DNA from: Legionella taurinensis
Lineage (GTDB): Bacteria; Pseudomonadota; Gammaproteobacteria; Legionellales; Legionellaceae
DNA length: 64,000 bases
Direction of reading: 5' to 3'
Assembly (NCBI RefSeq): GCF_900452865.1
Contig: NZ_UGOZ01000001.1
Coordinates: forward strand, 2,232,001-2,296,000
Of the stretch, positions 34,992-46,245 are shown piece after piece. Positions within the stretch are counted from its first letter, which is position 1. Every line of letters begins with the position of its first letter. The notes below the pieces were generated by a model that did no database searches, was not told the DNA's origin, and was given only the letters and a program-made list of their open reading frames with translations. Made by a program: the position numbers and the translations under genes.

Positions 34992-36290
34992 TTACACAAC
35001 ATACCCCTCTTCCCGCATCCTCGCGAGTTTGTAACGCAGGGTGCGTTCACTGACCCCAAGGATAGCCGCCACCTGCTGGCGGTTTCCCTGATGCTCTTTC
35101 AAGATCTGCTCAATCAAATCAAATTCATGATTCTGCAGGTTTTTAACTTCTTTTTTTGTACCTGACACCGCCGTATCCGGTAATTGCAAATGCTCTGTTT
35201 CAATGACATTCTGCGTTTGCAGGACCAACGCCCTTTGCACCACATTATCCAGTTCGCGGGCATTACCTGGCCAGGCGTAGCGAAGCAGGGCCTGTTTGGC
35301 TTTGTCGCTTAATACCGGGGTAACCGGCAGGTTATTCTGGCAATGACGACGGATTAAGTAATTGGCTAAGGGAATAATGTCATTGGGACGTTCGCGCAGC
35401 GGCAGCCAATGCAGAGGGAACACATTCAGACGGTAGAATAAATCCTCGCGAAAACGCCCTGCTTTCACTTCATCCAGTAATTGGCGATTACTGGTTGCCA
35501 GTACCCGGACATCCAGGCTAATCATCTTGTTGGCGCCAATGCGCTCGACTTCTTTTTCCTGCAATACCCGCAACAGTTTAGCCTGCAGTCCAAGACTCAT
35601 TTCGCTGACCTCATCGAGTAACAGCGTACCCCCCTGGGCCTGTTCAAACTTGCCGGGCGTGGACTTGTAGGCACCGGTAAACGAGCCTTTCTCGTAGCCA
35701 AAAAGCGTGGCTTCCAGCATTTGCTCGGGAATGGCTGCGCAATTGATAGCGATGAACGGATGCTCGCGGCGGGGGGAATGATCATGGATGAAATGGGCCA
35801 GGACTTCTTTGCCTGTGCCGCTTTCGCCGCTGATCATGACACCCACATCCGACTGTGCCACCCTTAATGCCATGGACATAAGGGCCTGGCTCTTGGGATC
35901 CTGAGCGATTGGCTCGGAATCATCCATGGACAGCGGTTTAATGTAGTGATTGATTTTTTCAGTCAATGTATGGGCGCTGAAGGGCTTCTGCAAATAATCG
36001 ACTGCCCCCTGACGCATGGCATGAACTGCATCATCAATCGAGCCATGAGCAGTCATTAAAATGACAGGAACGCCGGGATTACGGCGTTGAATTTCAGACA
36101 GCAATTGCTGCCCATCCATTTTATCCATGCGAATGTCGCTCAATACGATGGCCGGGTTATGACGTTCCAGCATGGCCAAGGCCTCTCTGCCATCGCGGGC
36201 AGCGAGAAAAGAATGACCGGCCAGGCTCATCGTCTCACCCAAGGCTTCACGTAAAACCGGATCATCTTCAACAATTAATACGTCGCTCAT
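34992..36290 (-). CDS. fleR: Sigma-54-dependent response regulator FleR/FlrC
   Basis: Activator of later flagellar genes with sigma-54, phosphorylated by FleS. The 432 residues (start MSDVLIVEDDP at 36290, with GAGAGGGG upstream) have a receiver domain with phospho-acceptor D52, an AAA+ domain with Walker A GESGTGKE (155-162) and sigma-54 contact loop GSFTGA (202-207; the usual form is GAFTGA), and a Fis-type helix-turn-helix at the end (NRQQVAAILGVSERTLRYKL). The frame extends to 36341 but that region belongs to fleS. Pair with fleS and neighbour of fliE, as in Pseudomonas and Vibrio. Confidence 0.95.
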   Translation of the reverse strand: MSDVLIVEDDPVLREALGETMSLAGHSFLAARDGREALAMLERHNPAIVLSDIRMDKMDGQQLLSEIQRRNPGVPVILMTAHGSIDDAVHAMRQGAVDYLQKPFSAHTLTEKINHYIKPLSMDDSEPIAQDPKSQALMSMALRVAQSDVGVMISGESGTGKEVLAHFIHDHSPRREHPFIAINCAAIPEQMLEATLFGYEKGSFTGAYKSTPGKFEQAQGGTLLLDEVSEMSLGLQAKLLRVLQEKEVERIGANKMISLDVRVLATSNRQLLDEVKAGRFREDLFYRLNVFPLHWLPLRERPNDIIPLANYLIRRHCQNNLPVTPVLSDKAKQALLRYAWPGNARELDNVVQRALVLQTQNVIETEHLQLPDTAVSGTKKEVKNLQNHEFDLIEQILKEHQGNRQQVAAILGVSERTLRYKLARMREEGYVV

Positions 36291-36310
36291 GAACAACCCC
36301 TCTCTTAATG

Positions 36311-37306
36311 TCATTCCACTAAATGAATTGTCACACAACAACCCTGACCCGGCGTGGAGTCAAGCATAACCTGCCCGCCATGGGCCTTGACCACAGCCTG
36401 CACCACAGCGAGCCCCAATCCCGTTCCCTGTGCTTTGGTGGTGAAAAAGGGCGTAAACGCCTGACGCTTTGCTTCGTCGGATAACCCCAGGCCATTGTCC
36501 TCAATCTGAATGACAACCCCCTCCCCCTCCTGCAACTGAAGGGTAATTTTAAGGGCATCAGCCTCTGCCTGCAGTGAATTATTAATCAGATTCAGCAACG
36601 CCCCAATCAAGGATTCACTGTGGAGGCGCCACAGGGCCTGCGGCAATCGGTTGTTGACTTCCAGTTTAATTTTTTGATTGTCAAGGAGTGTATAAACGCG
36701 CTCTAAAAAGCGATAACTCCATTGCCTGAGATCCGTTGGGGCCAACACCAGGGCTTCACCGCGGGCGAACAGCAGCAGGTCGGCAATCTGCTGTTCAATG
36801 CTGGCATGGCAATCCTGCAGGCGGGATAACCATTGCAGGCATCGTTCCTCCGTCACCTGTTGCTGCAGATGATCCGTGTAGAGGCATGCGGAAGCCAGGG
36901 GCGTGCGGATTTGATGCGCCAATTGGGCCGTCATGCGGCCTATCATCATCAGCCTGTCCTGATTCGCCTTGGCGTCTTCATAATCACGCGTCATCGTCAA
37001 ATCAATGAGCGTCACTAATTGGCCGGGTACAGTCTCCAATGAAGAAATCGATACATTAACCCGGCGTCCATCCACCAAAGACACTTCATGGCCATCATCC
37101 GCCCGCGGCGAAAAAACGCGATTAATGACATCCAGCCACAACTCGCCACGCAAATCACCGCCGAGCAGATGGTTGGCCGCCTGATTAAGCCAAACGATCA
37201 ATCCCTGGGTATTCAGCACGATCAAACCACAGGGCAGGCAGCCAAGAATTTCCTTCTCTGAAAGGGTAAAGGGGCGTTGGTTCTGTCGGTCAATGACTGT
37301 GCTCAT
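36311..37306 (-). CDS. fleS: Flagellar sensor histidine kinase FleS/FlrB
   Basis: Cytoplasmic kinase for FleR. The 331 residues contain a PAS domain (about 14-105), a HisKA H-box with H131 (LAHQIRTPLASA), and an HATPase domain with N-box (LINNSLQAEAD), G1 (EDNGLGLS), F box (FTPFFTTKAQGTGLGL) and G2. No membrane segment is present. The ATG at 37306 lies about 24 bases after the expected start of a sigma-54 promoter. Twenty bases before fleR on the same strand. Confidence 0.95.
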   Translation of the reverse strand: MSTVIDRQNQRPFTLSEKEILGCLPCGLIVLNTQGLIVWLNQAANHLLGGDLRGELWLDVINRVFSPRADDGHEVSLVDGRRVNVSISSLETVPGQLVTLIDLTMTRDYEDAKANQDRLMMIGRMTAQLAHQIRTPLASACLYTDHLQQQVTEERCLQWLSRLQDCHASIEQQIADLLLFARGEALVLAPTDLRQWSYRFLERVYTLLDNQKIKLEVNNRLPQALWRLHSESLIGALLNLINNSLQAEADALKITLQLQEGEGVVIQIEDNGLGLSDEAKRQAFTPFFTTKAQGTGLGLAVVQAVVKAHGGQVMLDSTPGQGCCVTIHLVE

Positions 37307-37339
37307 GGCATTTCTTTTTATCCGTTTTAATTCGACTTT

Positions 37340-37355
37340 AGCAAAGATCAGGCCA
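37340..37355 (-). promoter_or_regulatory. Sigma-54 promoter of fleSR
   Basis: Read leftwards: TGGCCTG, four bases, TTGCT, with the invariant GG and GC ten bases apart, close to the sigma-54 consensus TGGCACG-N4-TTGCW. The predicted start of transcription lies about 23 bases before the fleS ATG. FleQ/RpoN control of fleSR is established in Pseudomonas and Legionella relatives. Confidence 0.75.
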
Positions 37356-37472
37356 AATTAAAAATGCCAATGCAATCAATGCATTAATTGCGTGAAAATC
37401 GGTTTTGCCGAATAATTGACAGTTAAAAACACAGGAAAGTCAAATTATTAACTCAATGCCGAAGCGGCCGGG

Positions 37473-38774
37473 CTATTTTTTTGTTTTGTATTCTTCATCC
37501 AGGCTGCGCAGAAAAGCCAGTTTTTCGGCTATCTTGATTTCAAGGCCCCGGGGTACCGGCTGGTACCAGCCGGGCGCTTTCATCCCCTGCGGAAAATAGT
37601 TTTCGCCGGCTGCATAGGCATGGGGCTCGTCATGGGCATAACGGTAATCGTGGCCATGGCCTATTTTTTTCATCAGCTTAGTGGGCGCGTTGCGTAAATG
37701 CAGCGGCACTTCACGTGATTTGTCTTTTTTAACGAATTCACGCGCCTCATTAAAGGCGTTGTAACCCGCATTGCTTTTAGCAGCCACGGCTAGATAAATC
37801 ACAGCCTGCCCCAGGGCCAGCTCCCCTTCGGGTGAACCGAGCCGTTCATACGTTTGAGCCGCCTCATTGGCAATCTGCAGGGCTTTGGGATCAGCTAAAC
37901 CAATGTCTTCCCAGGCCATGCGCACAATACGGCGGGAAAGATAGTAAGGATCAACCCCACCATCCAGCATGCGGGCCAGCCAATACAGGGCTGCATCCGG
38001 ATTGGACCCTCGTACCGATTTATGCAGAGCAGAAATCTGATCGTAAAAATAATCCCCGCCTTTATCAAACCGTCGTTGCGTGGAAGCCAGCACGTTCTGT
38101 AAAAAATCGAGCGTGATTTGATTCTCCTGCTTCGCGTCAGCGGCAGTTCCCACCTGCTCAACCAGATTCAGTAAACGCCTGGCATCGCCATCGGCCATGG
38201 CAATGAGCTGTTCAATTGCTTTTTCATCAAATTGCAAATGAGGCAGTGTCTCCCGTGCGCGATGGACTAATCGGGCTAACTCTTCCTCGTCCAATGATTT
38301 AAGAACATAAACCTGCGCCCGGGATAACAGGGCTGAGTTGACTTCAAACGAGGGGTTTTCCGTAGTCGCCCCGATAAACGTGAGCAGGCCGGATTCTGTA
38401 AACGGCAACAGCGCATCCTGCTGTGATTTATTAAACCGGTGAATTTCATCAATAAACAGCACCGTTTGACGCCCCTGCATCAAAAATGTTTTGGCCTGCT
38501 CAACAGCGGCACGAATGTCTTTTACACCGGAAAACACGGCTGACAGGGCAATCCATTCGCAATCAAAGGCTTTGGCGCTGAGCTTAGCCAGCGTGGTTTT
38601 GCCCACGCCAGGCGGCCCCCAGAGGATCATGGAATGCGGCTTCCCGGTTTCAAAGGCAAGCCGTAAGGGTTTACCCGGTCCTAACAGGTGCGTCTGGCCA
38701 ATGACTTCATCCCAGTGCTCAGGGCGCAAACGCTCCGCTAAAGGGGCATGGGGCGGGTCATTAAACAGACTCAT
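37473..38774 (-). CDS. rarA: Replication-associated recombination protein RarA (MgsA)
   Basis: AAA+ ATPase related to clamp loaders that acts at stalled replication forks. The 433 residues carry [17 protein letters not shown], Walker [13 protein letters not shown], Walker [19 protein letters not shown], sensor [12 protein letters not shown] and the C-terminal tetramerisation part. It overlaps lolA by four bases. The ftsK-lolA-rarA order matches E. coli. Confidence 0.96.
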   Translation of the reverse strand: MSLFNDPPHAPLAERLRPEHWDEVIGQTHLLGPGKPLRLAFETGKPHSMILWGPPGVGKTTLAKLSAKAFDCEWIALSAVFSGVKDIRAAVEQAKTFLMQGRQTVLFIDEIHRFNKSQQDALLPFTESGLLTFIGATTENPSFEVNSALLSRAQVYVLKSLDEEELARLVHRARETLPHLQFDEKAIEQLIAMADGDARRLLNLVEQVGTAADAKQENQITLDFLQNVLASTQRRFDKGGDYFYDQISALHKSVRGSNPDAALYWLARMLDGGVDPYYLSRRIVRMAWEDIGLADPKALQIANEAAQTYERLGSPEGELALGQAVIYLAVAAKSNAGYNAFNEAREFVKKDKSREVPLHLRNAPTKLMKKIGHGHDYRYAHDEPHAYAAGENYFPQGMKAPGWYQPVPRGLEIKIAEKLAFLRSLDEEYKTKK

Positions 38775-39379
38775 TGCTGCACCACATCCACTCCTTTTGG
38801 CGGCTTAAACTGGAACAAACGGCCGGCCAGTTTAGGATTGGATTTAATATTCGTTAACTTCACCACCGTATGTTGACCTAACTGATCAAACAACTCAATG
38901 CCGATTAACATGTCGTTATTAAAGAGGAGTTTTACCTGCTGAAAATTTTCCTTGGGCGATTTGGCATGCAGATCATAAAGTTGATTTTTTCCCTGATTGG
39001 ACACGGTGACATTGAAATCACGGGTCACGGTGTCATCATAACCGCTTAAAAACAAAGCCGCCGTTCCCCCTAATCCTTTCTCCTGTTTTTTAACCGTGAC
39101 CTGCTCCAGCTCCACATCATACACCCAGAGTTTCTGGCTGTCGGCCACCACCAGTTGCTCCATGGGGTTTTTAGTCTCCCAACGGAAACGCCCGGGGCGC
39201 TCCAGCGCCATGGTACCCTGAGAGTTGGATACTTCCCGTTTTTTCGCTTTAACCACCTGGCTGAAATTAGCCGTCATGCTGCGGATATTATTCAATTTGA
39301 CTTGCAACTCTTCAGCCACAGGCTCGCTGTAGGCCGTACTGAATGCCAACAATAAGACGGACAGGATCAGTTTTTTCAT
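38771..39379 (-). CDS. lolA: Outer-membrane lipoprotein carrier LolA
   Basis: Periplasmic chaperone that ferries lipoproteins from LolCDE to LolB. The 202 residues begin with a Sec signal (KKLILSVLLLAFSTAYSEP), followed by LNNIRSMTANFSQVV and RPGRFRWETKNP, the LolA hallmark (hydrophobic cavity, FRW). Length is normal. Three bases from ftsK and overlapping rarA. Confidence 0.95.
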   Translation of the reverse strand: MKKLILSVLLLAFSTAYSEPVAEELQVKLNNIRSMTANFSQVVKAKKREVSNSQGTMALERPGRFRWETKNPMEQLVVADSQKLWVYDVELEQVTVKKQEKGLGGTAALFLSGYDDTVTRDFNVTVSNQGKNQLYDLHAKSPKENFQQVKLLFNNDMLIGIELFDQLGQHTVVKLTNIKSNPKLAGRLFQFKPPKGVDVVQQ

Positions 39380-39382
39380 GGT

Positions 39383-41800
39383 TTATTCCTCGTTAACCGT
39401 TGCGACCAGCACATCCCTGTAGCCCCCTTCCAGAGGCCCGACAATGCCGGTACGTTCCATTTCTTCTATCAGGCGGGCGGCGCGGTTGTAACCGATTTTT
39501 AACCGCCGTTGAACGGAAGAGATGCTTGCCTTACGGGTCTGCAATACAAATTCCACCGCTTGATCATACAAAGGATCGGAGTCTTCGGTATCCTGGTTCT
39601 CTTCACCAAAACCACCACCGCCCCCGCCTTCACCGTCGCTGCTGAACTGGGTGATTTCATCGATGTATTCCGGCTCACCACGGGCACGCCAGTCATCCGC
39701 CACCCGGTGAACCTCCTTGTCATCAACAAAGGCCCCGTGCACGCGCAGAGGAGCACCGCTGCCGGGCGCCAAATAAAGCATGTCGCCATGGCCAAGCAAC
39801 TGTTCAGCGCCCTGTTGATCAAGGATAGTACGCGAATCAATTTTTGACGACACCTGGAATGACATGCGTGTCGGGATATTGGATTTGATCAGTCCGGTCA
39901 GCACATCCACTGAAGGCCGTTGGGTGGCCAGGATCAAATGGATTCCCGCCGCACGGGCTTTCTGGGCGATACGAGCAATGAGTTGCTCCACTTTTTTGCC
40001 CACGACCATCATCATGTCGGCCAGTTCGTCAATGACCACGACGATATAGGGTAAGGTTTGTAATTCGGGGGGCTGTTCATCCATTGAAGAGACCGGTTTC
40101 CACAGCGGGTCTTTCAATGGCTCGCCCTTCGCCTGGGCCTCGCTGATTTTGGTATTAAAACCGGCAAGGTTACGCACGCCCATGGCCGCCATCAGACGAT
40201 AGCGTCTCTCCATCTCGCCCACACACCAGCGCAGGGCGCTTGCCGCCTCTTTCATGTCCGTCACCACCGGAGTCAGTAAATGCGGAATGCCGTCATAAAC
40301 CGACAACTCGAGCATTTTGGGATCCACCATGATGAGGCGCACCTGATCGGGTGTTGCCTTAAACAGCAGGCTTAAAATCATGGCGTTAATGCCCACTGAT
40401 TTACCCGAACCCGTGGTTCCGGCGACAAGAAGGTGGGGCATTTTGGCTAAATCAACCACCATGGGGTGTCCTGCGATATCCACACCCAGGGCCAGAATGA
40501 GGGGTGAACTGGCCTGTTGATACACCTCGGAAGACAGGACCTCCGATAAACGGACAGTCTGGCGGTGCTGATTGGGTAACTCAAGACCTACGACCGTTTT
40601 TCCGGGAATAACCTCCACGACACGAACACTGGTCACCGACAGCGAGCGCGCGAGATCTTTGGCTAAGGATGACAAACGACTGACCTTAATGCCTGCCGCC
40701 AGCTGCAGTTCAAAACGGGTCACCACCGGCCCGGGGTGAACCGCAACCACATCCGCCTGAATCCCAAAATCGAGCAGATGCTGTTCGACATCGCGCGACA
40801 GGGTTTCTAGTTGCTCATGCGTGTAACCGCCCAACGCCTTGCCGGGCTGCCCCTTGTCAAGCAGATTAATCGAAGGCAGATTACCCAATACCGGAACAAT
40901 CGGTTTATGGGCCCGAGGGGTCTCCCGCGGCGGCTCTTTTATTGGTTCCCTGACCACCACGTTCGTTGGGGCCGGGGCGACTTCCAATGAGGGAAGTGCG
41001 GGGACGGTTGCCGCGGCGGGCACCGTCAGGGCAGGTCCCTTGAGAACCGGCAGTTCGGCTTTTTCTTTTTTTAGCAGCGGCGGCCTGCGCTCACTGGACG
41101 GCGCAACCGGCTCCTGATGCGTTGCAAACTGTGCAAGCCTTGCCTTGACGACAGCGGCGAGTTGCTGCCCCCATTTTAACAGTTTCTGCGAGAACTGCAG
41201 GGTATAAAAACCAATGAATTCGGTCGCGCGAACCCAGGACAAGCCCGTCAGCCAGGTCACGCCCACCAATAAAATTGCCAACAGCAGCAGCGCTGCGCCC
41301 TGGGAGTTAAGCGCATAGTCGAAACCGCCGGCAACAAAATCGCCAAGCCATCCTCCCGCACGGTGGACAAATTCTTTCGTTCCGGAGGATTCAAGGCTCA
41401 ACAGGCCGCAGCCGCCCAGCATTAAAAACAAAAAACCGCTGGTGCGAAGCAGAAGCGCCGGTTTATTGACCGTGCGCAACGCCCGGTGATCCTGAAGGAT
41501 CACCCAGGCCACATACGCCACGCACAAGGGTAGCAGGTAGGCGAAATAGCCGAACATCCAGTACAGGGCGTCCGCCACATAAGCACCCACCTGGCCGCCG
41601 GCGTTATTGACCACATTGCTGCGTTTAGTCACATGAAACCAGCTTGGATCGGAAAAGCTGTACGTATTCAGTGATAATAAAACGAATAATGCACAGGTTA
41701 AAACCAGAATGAAACTGCCTTCACTTAATCGTCGTATCAAAAAATTCGGCAGGATTTTTTTCGAGTTATCGACCTTGGTACTTGCGTCTTGTTTTGCCAT
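39383..41800 (-). CDS. ftsK: DNA translocase FtsK
   Basis: Septal DNA pump that clears chromosomes from the division site and activates XerCD recombination. The 805 residues have four to five N-terminal membrane helices (about 25-200), a short Pro/Ala/Lys linker (about 225-300), the motor with Walker [13 protein letters not shown] and Walker [12 protein letters not shown], and the C-terminal gamma winged-helix domain ([20 protein letters not shown]) that reads FtsK-orienting sequences. The linker is much shorter than in E. coli. Divergent from trxB. Confidence 0.97.
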   Translation of the reverse strand: MAKQDASTKVDNSKKILPNFLIRRLSEGSFILVLTCALFVLLSLNTYSFSDPSWFHVTKRSNVVNNAGGQVGAYVADALYWMFGYFAYLLPLCVAYVAWVILQDHRALRTVNKPALLLRTSGFLFLMLGGCGLLSLESSGTKEFVHRAGGWLGDFVAGGFDYALNSQGAALLLLAILLVGVTWLTGLSWVRATEFIGFYTLQFSQKLLKWGQQLAAVVKARLAQFATHQEPVAPSSERRPPLLKKEKAELPVLKGPALTVPAAATVPALPSLEVAPAPTNVVVREPIKEPPRETPRAHKPIVPVLGNLPSINLLDKGQPGKALGGYTHEQLETLSRDVEQHLLDFGIQADVVAVHPGPVVTRFELQLAAGIKVSRLSSLAKDLARSLSVTSVRVVEVIPGKTVVGLELPNQHRQTVRLSEVLSSEVYQQASSPLILALGVDIAGHPMVVDLAKMPHLLVAGTTGSGKSVGINAMILSLLFKATPDQVRLIMVDPKMLELSVYDGIPHLLTPVVTDMKEAASALRWCVGEMERRYRLMAAMGVRNLAGFNTKISEAQAKGEPLKDPLWKPVSSMDEQPPELQTLPYIVVVIDELADMMMVVGKKVEQLIARIAQKARAAGIHLILATQRPSVDVLTGLIKSNIPTRMSFQVSSKIDSRTILDQQGAEQLLGHGDMLYLAPGSGAPLRVHGAFVDDKEVHRVADDWRARGEPEYIDEITQFSSDGEGGGGGGFGEENQDTEDSDPLYDQAVEFVLQTRKASISSVQRRLKIGYNRAARLIEEMERTGIVGPLEGGYRDVLVATVNEE

Positions 41801-41851
41801 AGCTATTTTAAAATCAGTTGTTTTGTCATACTATTTTGCATCTTAACATAA

Positions 41852-42829
<978 letters not shown>

Positions 42830-42840
42830 TTATTGCGCCA

Positions 42841-43521
42841 TTGACCTTCCTCACCGGTGATGATTTTGTTTTCCCCAATCCAAATCAGAGCGATGAGGAA
42901 GGCCTTCTTGCCGTAGGCGGAGACCTTGCGCCCCACCATCTTTTACAGGCTTACAGCCAAGGTATTTTCCCCTGGTATCAGGCCGGCTCTCCAATTTTGT
43001 GGTGGTCGCCCCCAAAGCGGCTGCTGCTGAAACCCAATCAGTTCAACGTTTCGCACAGCCTCAAAAAAGCCCTGCACCGCCCCCATGTTTTCCGTCGAGA
43101 TAGTCATTTCAGCGAGATCATTAAGGCCTGTGCCAGCTGTGAAGGGCGAGGTGAAAATCACACCTGGATAACGCCGGAAATGCAGGAGGCGTACATTAGG
43201 CTTCATCATCTGGGCTATGCGCACTCGTTTGAAATCTGGACAGAAGACAACGAATTGTGCGGCGGATTGTACGGCTTGAGCCTTGGACGCGCTTTCTTTG
43301 GGGAATCCATGTTCCATTATCGACGCGATGCCTCCAAAATGGCGATGTATTATCTCTGCAAGACGCTAGCCGACTGGCAATTTGATTTTATTGATTGCCA
43401 ATTGCCCACCGCCCACCTGATGAGTCTGGGTGCGGTGATTGTCGAACGATCCGATTTTTTAAAGCGTTTAAAAGAAAGTTTGACTCACCCTACACGGCAG
43501 GGATCGTGGCAGCCGCATTGA
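42841..43521 (+). CDS. aat: Leucyl/phenylalanyl-tRNA-protein transferase Aat
   Basis: Attaches Leu or Phe to N-terminal Lys/Arg proteins, marking them for ClpAP (N-degron pathway). The sequence has NEEGLLAVGGDLAP-like residues, SQGIFPWYQAGSPILWWSPPKR, GESMFHYRRDASKMAM and DCQLPTAHLMSLGA, the family core. There is no ATG near the start: choices are TTG at 42841 (226 aa) or, better placed after GGAGAA at 42821-42826, an ATT at 42832. Downstream of trxB, upstream of infA. The exact start is open. Confidence 0.93.
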   Translation: MTFLTGDDFVFPNPNQSDEEGLLAVGGDLAPHHLLQAYSQGIFPWYQAGSPILWWSPPKRLLLKPNQFNVSHSLKKALHRPHVFRRDSHFSEIIKACASCEGRGENHTWITPEMQEAYIRLHHLGYAHSFEIWTEDNELCGGLYGLSLGRAFFGESMFHYRRDASKMAMYYLCKTLADWQFDFIDCQLPTAHLMSLGAVIVERSDFLKRLKESLTHPTRQGSWQPH

Positions 43522-43591
43522 GTTTATTGCCATCTGGGATAATTTAGTGCATCATTTGTGCCTTATTCTCGTTCCATTTTTGTGAGAGCTT

Positions 43592-43813
43592 ATGGCAAAA
43601 GAAGATCATATTGAAATGCTGGGTACCGTTATCGATACCTTACCCAATACCATGTTTCGAGTCGAACTGGAAAATGGCCACATTGTGACGGCCCATATTT
43701 CCGGTCGTATGCGTAAAAATTACATTCGTATCCTTACCGGCGACAAAGTTAAAGTCGAATTAACCCCTTATGACCTGAGCAAAGGCCGCATTATCTTCCG
43801 CGACAAGAATTAA
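43592..43813 (+). CDS. infA: Translation initiation factor IF-1
   Basis: S1-fold protein that binds the A site of the 30S subunit during initiation. The 73 residues start [29 protein letters not shown] and end [17 protein letters not shown], close to the E. coli sequence. The trxB-aat-infA order is common in gammaproteobacteria. Confidence 0.98.
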   Translation: MAKEDHIEMLGTVIDTLPNTMFRVELENGHIVTAHISGRMRKNYIRILTGDKVKVELTPYDLSKGRIIFRDKN

Positions 43814-43884
43814 TCTTACCGGTTGTATCCTGCCTTCGCCTTTTCATTTCTCTTCATGACACCTGTCATAGGACAGTATCCGGA

Positions 43885-43905
43885 TACCGCGGACAAGCCG
43901 CGGTA
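43885..43905. repeat. Perfect GC-rich palindrome (REP-like candidate)
   Basis: TACCGCGG and CCGCGGTA, an eight-base perfect stem with ACAAG loop, between infA and pmbA (convergent ends). Just before it is a shorter CTGTC/GACAG hairpin (43863-43876). It might be a terminator or a dispersed repeat; no T run follows. Confidence 0.5.
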
Positions 43906-43947
43906 CGCAGAATTAACCGCACCGCGCATGTCCTGTGTGTTACCGCG

Positions 43948-45306
43948 TCACTCCCCCGCCACCATCATTTGTGAAATTAAAATCGACCCGCAACGGGTAG
44001 CGATATTCGGATTGATGTCCGTTCCTACCGCCGCAATGGCCAGGAACATGTCTTTTAAATTGCTGGCAATGGTGATTTCCTCCACGGGATGTTGAATTTC
44101 ACCATCCTTGACCCAGAAACCGGTCGCCCCCCGGGAGTAATCGCCTGTTAAGCCGTTAACGCCCTGTCCCATGAGCTCGGTGACCAGCAGGCCGGTTCCC
44201 ATTTGTTTGAGCAGCGACTGCAAATCACCCGCGTTGGCATCCACGGTGAGATTATGTACCCCGTCACTGTTCGCGGTGGTTTTTAACCCCAAACGGCGCG
44301 CGGAATAGCTGCCAAGCACGTATTGACAGACCCGGCCGTCCTCCACCAGCACATTGTTTCGGGTCGGCACACCTTCCCCGTCAAAAGCTGAACTGCCCAA
44401 GGCCCTTAACAAGCGCGGTTGTTCATAAATTCGAAACCCCTTCGGAAACACCTGCTTGTCAATGGAATCGAGCAAAAACGAACTTTTTCGGTATAAATTG
44501 GAACCGCTTATCGCCCCCACGAAGCTTGAAATTAACCCGCTGGAGACCCTGGAAGAAAAAATCACCGGCAGTTTCTGTGTTTTGATTTTACGGGCGCCGA
44601 GGCGACTCACTGCACGCTGCACCGCACTTTCAGCCAGTTCTTTAGGGGATTTCAATTCACTGGCATGACGGGCCGTGGTGTAATCATAATCGCGCTGCAT
44701 GCCCTCGCCCTCTCTGGAAATCAGGGAACAGCTCAAGCTGTGGCGCGACCCCCGCATGACGCCTTCCCCGCCGTAGGTGTTGGCATAGCCGTAACTGTAA
44801 GTGTAGGTGCCGAAATTGACGCCATCGGAGTTGGCAATGCGCTTGTCCAGCGACAGGGCGTGCGTTTCACAGGCCAAGGCGCGCTCAATGGCTTCCACTG
44901 GCGTAATGTCCCAGGGATGATAGAGATCAAGGTCCGGGTGCTCGTTGGTCATTAACTCTCTGTCCGCAAGGCCAAAACAGGGATCAGCGGCGCTGACTCT
45001 GGCAATGTCGCAGGCGGCATTGACCATGGCATCCAGGGCTTTGGGGGATGTGTCGGTACTGCTCGCTGACCCCTTGCGATGCCCAAAATAGACGGTCAGG
45101 CTTACTCCCTTGTCTTCATTGAACGAGACCGTTTCAACATCCCTCATGCGCACGTCAACGGAAAAACCGCTGTCATGATTGACTGAAACTGCCGCATCGC
45201 TCGCCCCTTTTGCTTTTGCCAGCGCCAAGACCTCCTGCATTAATGCCTTTAAATTCCCGGTTGACTGTTCCTGTAATCTTTTGTTATTTTGCGTTGATAT
45301 TTCCAT
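43948..45306 (-). CDS. pmbA: Metalloprotease PmbA/TldE
   Basis: Inactive partner of the TldD/TldE protease that matures microcins and degrades unfolded peptides. The 452 residues include DAAVSVNHDSGFSVDVRMRD, AHTD-like region absent, and the C-terminal NLTVDANAGDLQSLLKQMGTGLLVTELMGQGVNGLTGDYSRGATGFWV, hallmark of the PmbA/TldD fold. The zinc HExxxH motif of TldD is absent, as expected for the E-type partner. Divergent from the glycosidase-like gene. Confidence 0.95.
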   Translation of the reverse strand: MEISTQNNKRLQEQSTGNLKALMQEVLALAKAKGASDAAVSVNHDSGFSVDVRMRDVETVSFNEDKGVSLTVYFGHRKGSASSTDTSPKALDAMVNAACDIARVSAADPCFGLADRELMTNEHPDLDLYHPWDITPVEAIERALACETHALSLDKRIANSDGVNFGTYTYSYGYANTYGGEGVMRGSRHSLSCSLISREGEGMQRDYDYTTARHASELKSPKELAESAVQRAVSRLGARKIKTQKLPVIFSSRVSSGLISSFVGAISGSNLYRKSSFLLDSIDKQVFPKGFRIYEQPRLLRALGSSAFDGEGVPTRNNVLVEDGRVCQYVLGSYSARRLGLKTTANSDGVHNLTVDANAGDLQSLLKQMGTGLLVTELMGQGVNGLTGDYSRGATGFWVKDGEIQHPVEEITIASNLKDMFLAIAAVGTDINPNIATRCGSILISQMMVAGE

Positions 45307-45355
45307 TGGCAGTCCCCTTACTGCTGAAGTTTTGTTTCAAGGATACAAGTTTACT

Positions 45356-46138
45356 ATGCTCAAGAAAACCATTGCACCCTTTAAATGGCTGACGCGAGCT
45401 TCGAAAACAGCATTTACCCTGCTGATGGTGGTTCTGGTGCTCAATTTTGCCGTGGCGGCCAGCGACTGGCAGCAATTGTCTCCCGGCATTGACTACCAGG
45501 ATATAGGCAGCGGCTACCTGACTCCCTGGTCGCATATTCATGCCTTCCGTATTCATTTGAAAGACAACCGCCTGTCGCTGGTGATGGCGCGGGATTTATC
45601 GCAGCAGTATGCGTCAGTCGATGAATTTGCAGCCTTCAGCAAGGCGCTGCTGGCGATTAATGGCGGCTTTTTTGATGACAATTACAATTCCTTAGGGCTT
45701 CGTATCAAGGACAAAAAGCAGCTTAACCCGCTTAAGCCAATCAGCTGGTGGGGTGTTTTCTACATTAAAAACAACCACGCCTACTTAGCGAGCGCCCGCC
45801 AGTTCTACCCCAGCGCCCAGATTGATTTTGCCGTACAAAGCGGTCCGCGCCTTCTGGTCAATGGCAAGATTCCACCGCTTAAAGCAGGCCGCGCAGAGCG
45901 CACCGCCTTGGGGATTACCCAGGATGGGCATGTCATCATCCTGGTCACCGACCATGCCGCCATGTCCACCACGGAGTTGGCGCAACTCATGAAAGCCCCG
46001 CCGCTTAACTGCTTGAACGCGCTCAATCTCGATGGCGGAAACTCCACGCAGCTGTACGCTAAGCTGAATAATTTCCGTTTGAATGTCCATGGCTTTTCCA
46101 ACGTCAGCGATGCCATCATCGTCAAGGCGAAGAAGTAG
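45356..46138 (+). CDS. Secreted phosphodiester glycosidase-like protein (NAGPA domain)
   Basis: The 260 residues (start ATG 45356; the open frame continues back to 45179 inside the opposite gene) have a basic N-terminus, a hydrophobic segment (TAFTLLMVVLVLNF) ending AVAASDW, a signal-peptide or anchor, then the NAGPA/DUF2233 fold: LLAINGGFFDDN, VQSGPRLLVNGK, ERTALGITQDGH and the hallmark ALNLDGGNSTQLYA. In this family the substrate is usually a phosphodiester of N-acetylhexosamine or teichoic/exopolysaccharide glycan. Substrate here is unknown. Located between pmbA and nrdA. Confidence 0.88.
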   Translation: MLKKTIAPFKWLTRASKTAFTLLMVVLVLNFAVAASDWQQLSPGIDYQDIGSGYLTPWSHIHAFRIHLKDNRLSLVMARDLSQQYASVDEFAAFSKALLAINGGFFDDNYNSLGLRIKDKKQLNPLKPISWWGVFYIKNNHAYLASARQFYPSAQIDFAVQSGPRLLVNGKIPPLKAGRAERTALGITQDGHVIILVTDHAAMSTTELAQLMKAPPLNCLNALNLDGGNSTQLYAKLNNFRLNVHGFSNVSDAIIVKAKK

Positions 46139-46208
46139 CTCCAACGTGCTTGTTTTCTTAAGACACTAAGCATCGCTTACGCCTGGTTTTTTGCGAATTA
46201 ACAACAAT

Positions 46209-46239
46209 TTATCCACAGCTTATTCCCTTGCTTTCCACA
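46209..46239 (+). promoter_or_regulatory. DnaA boxes upstream of nrdA
   Basis: TTATCCACA (46209-46217) is a perfect DnaA box; CTTTCCACA (46231-46239) differs from the TTWTNCACA consensus at one position. DnaA boxes at this place control nrdAB in E. coli. Confidence 0.65.
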
Positions 46240-46245
46240 AGAAAA

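Noticed and set aside
43823-44095. Plus-strand ORF of 90 codons after infA
   Set aside because: Covers a palindrome and the end of pmbA; no protein-like pattern or ribosome site.
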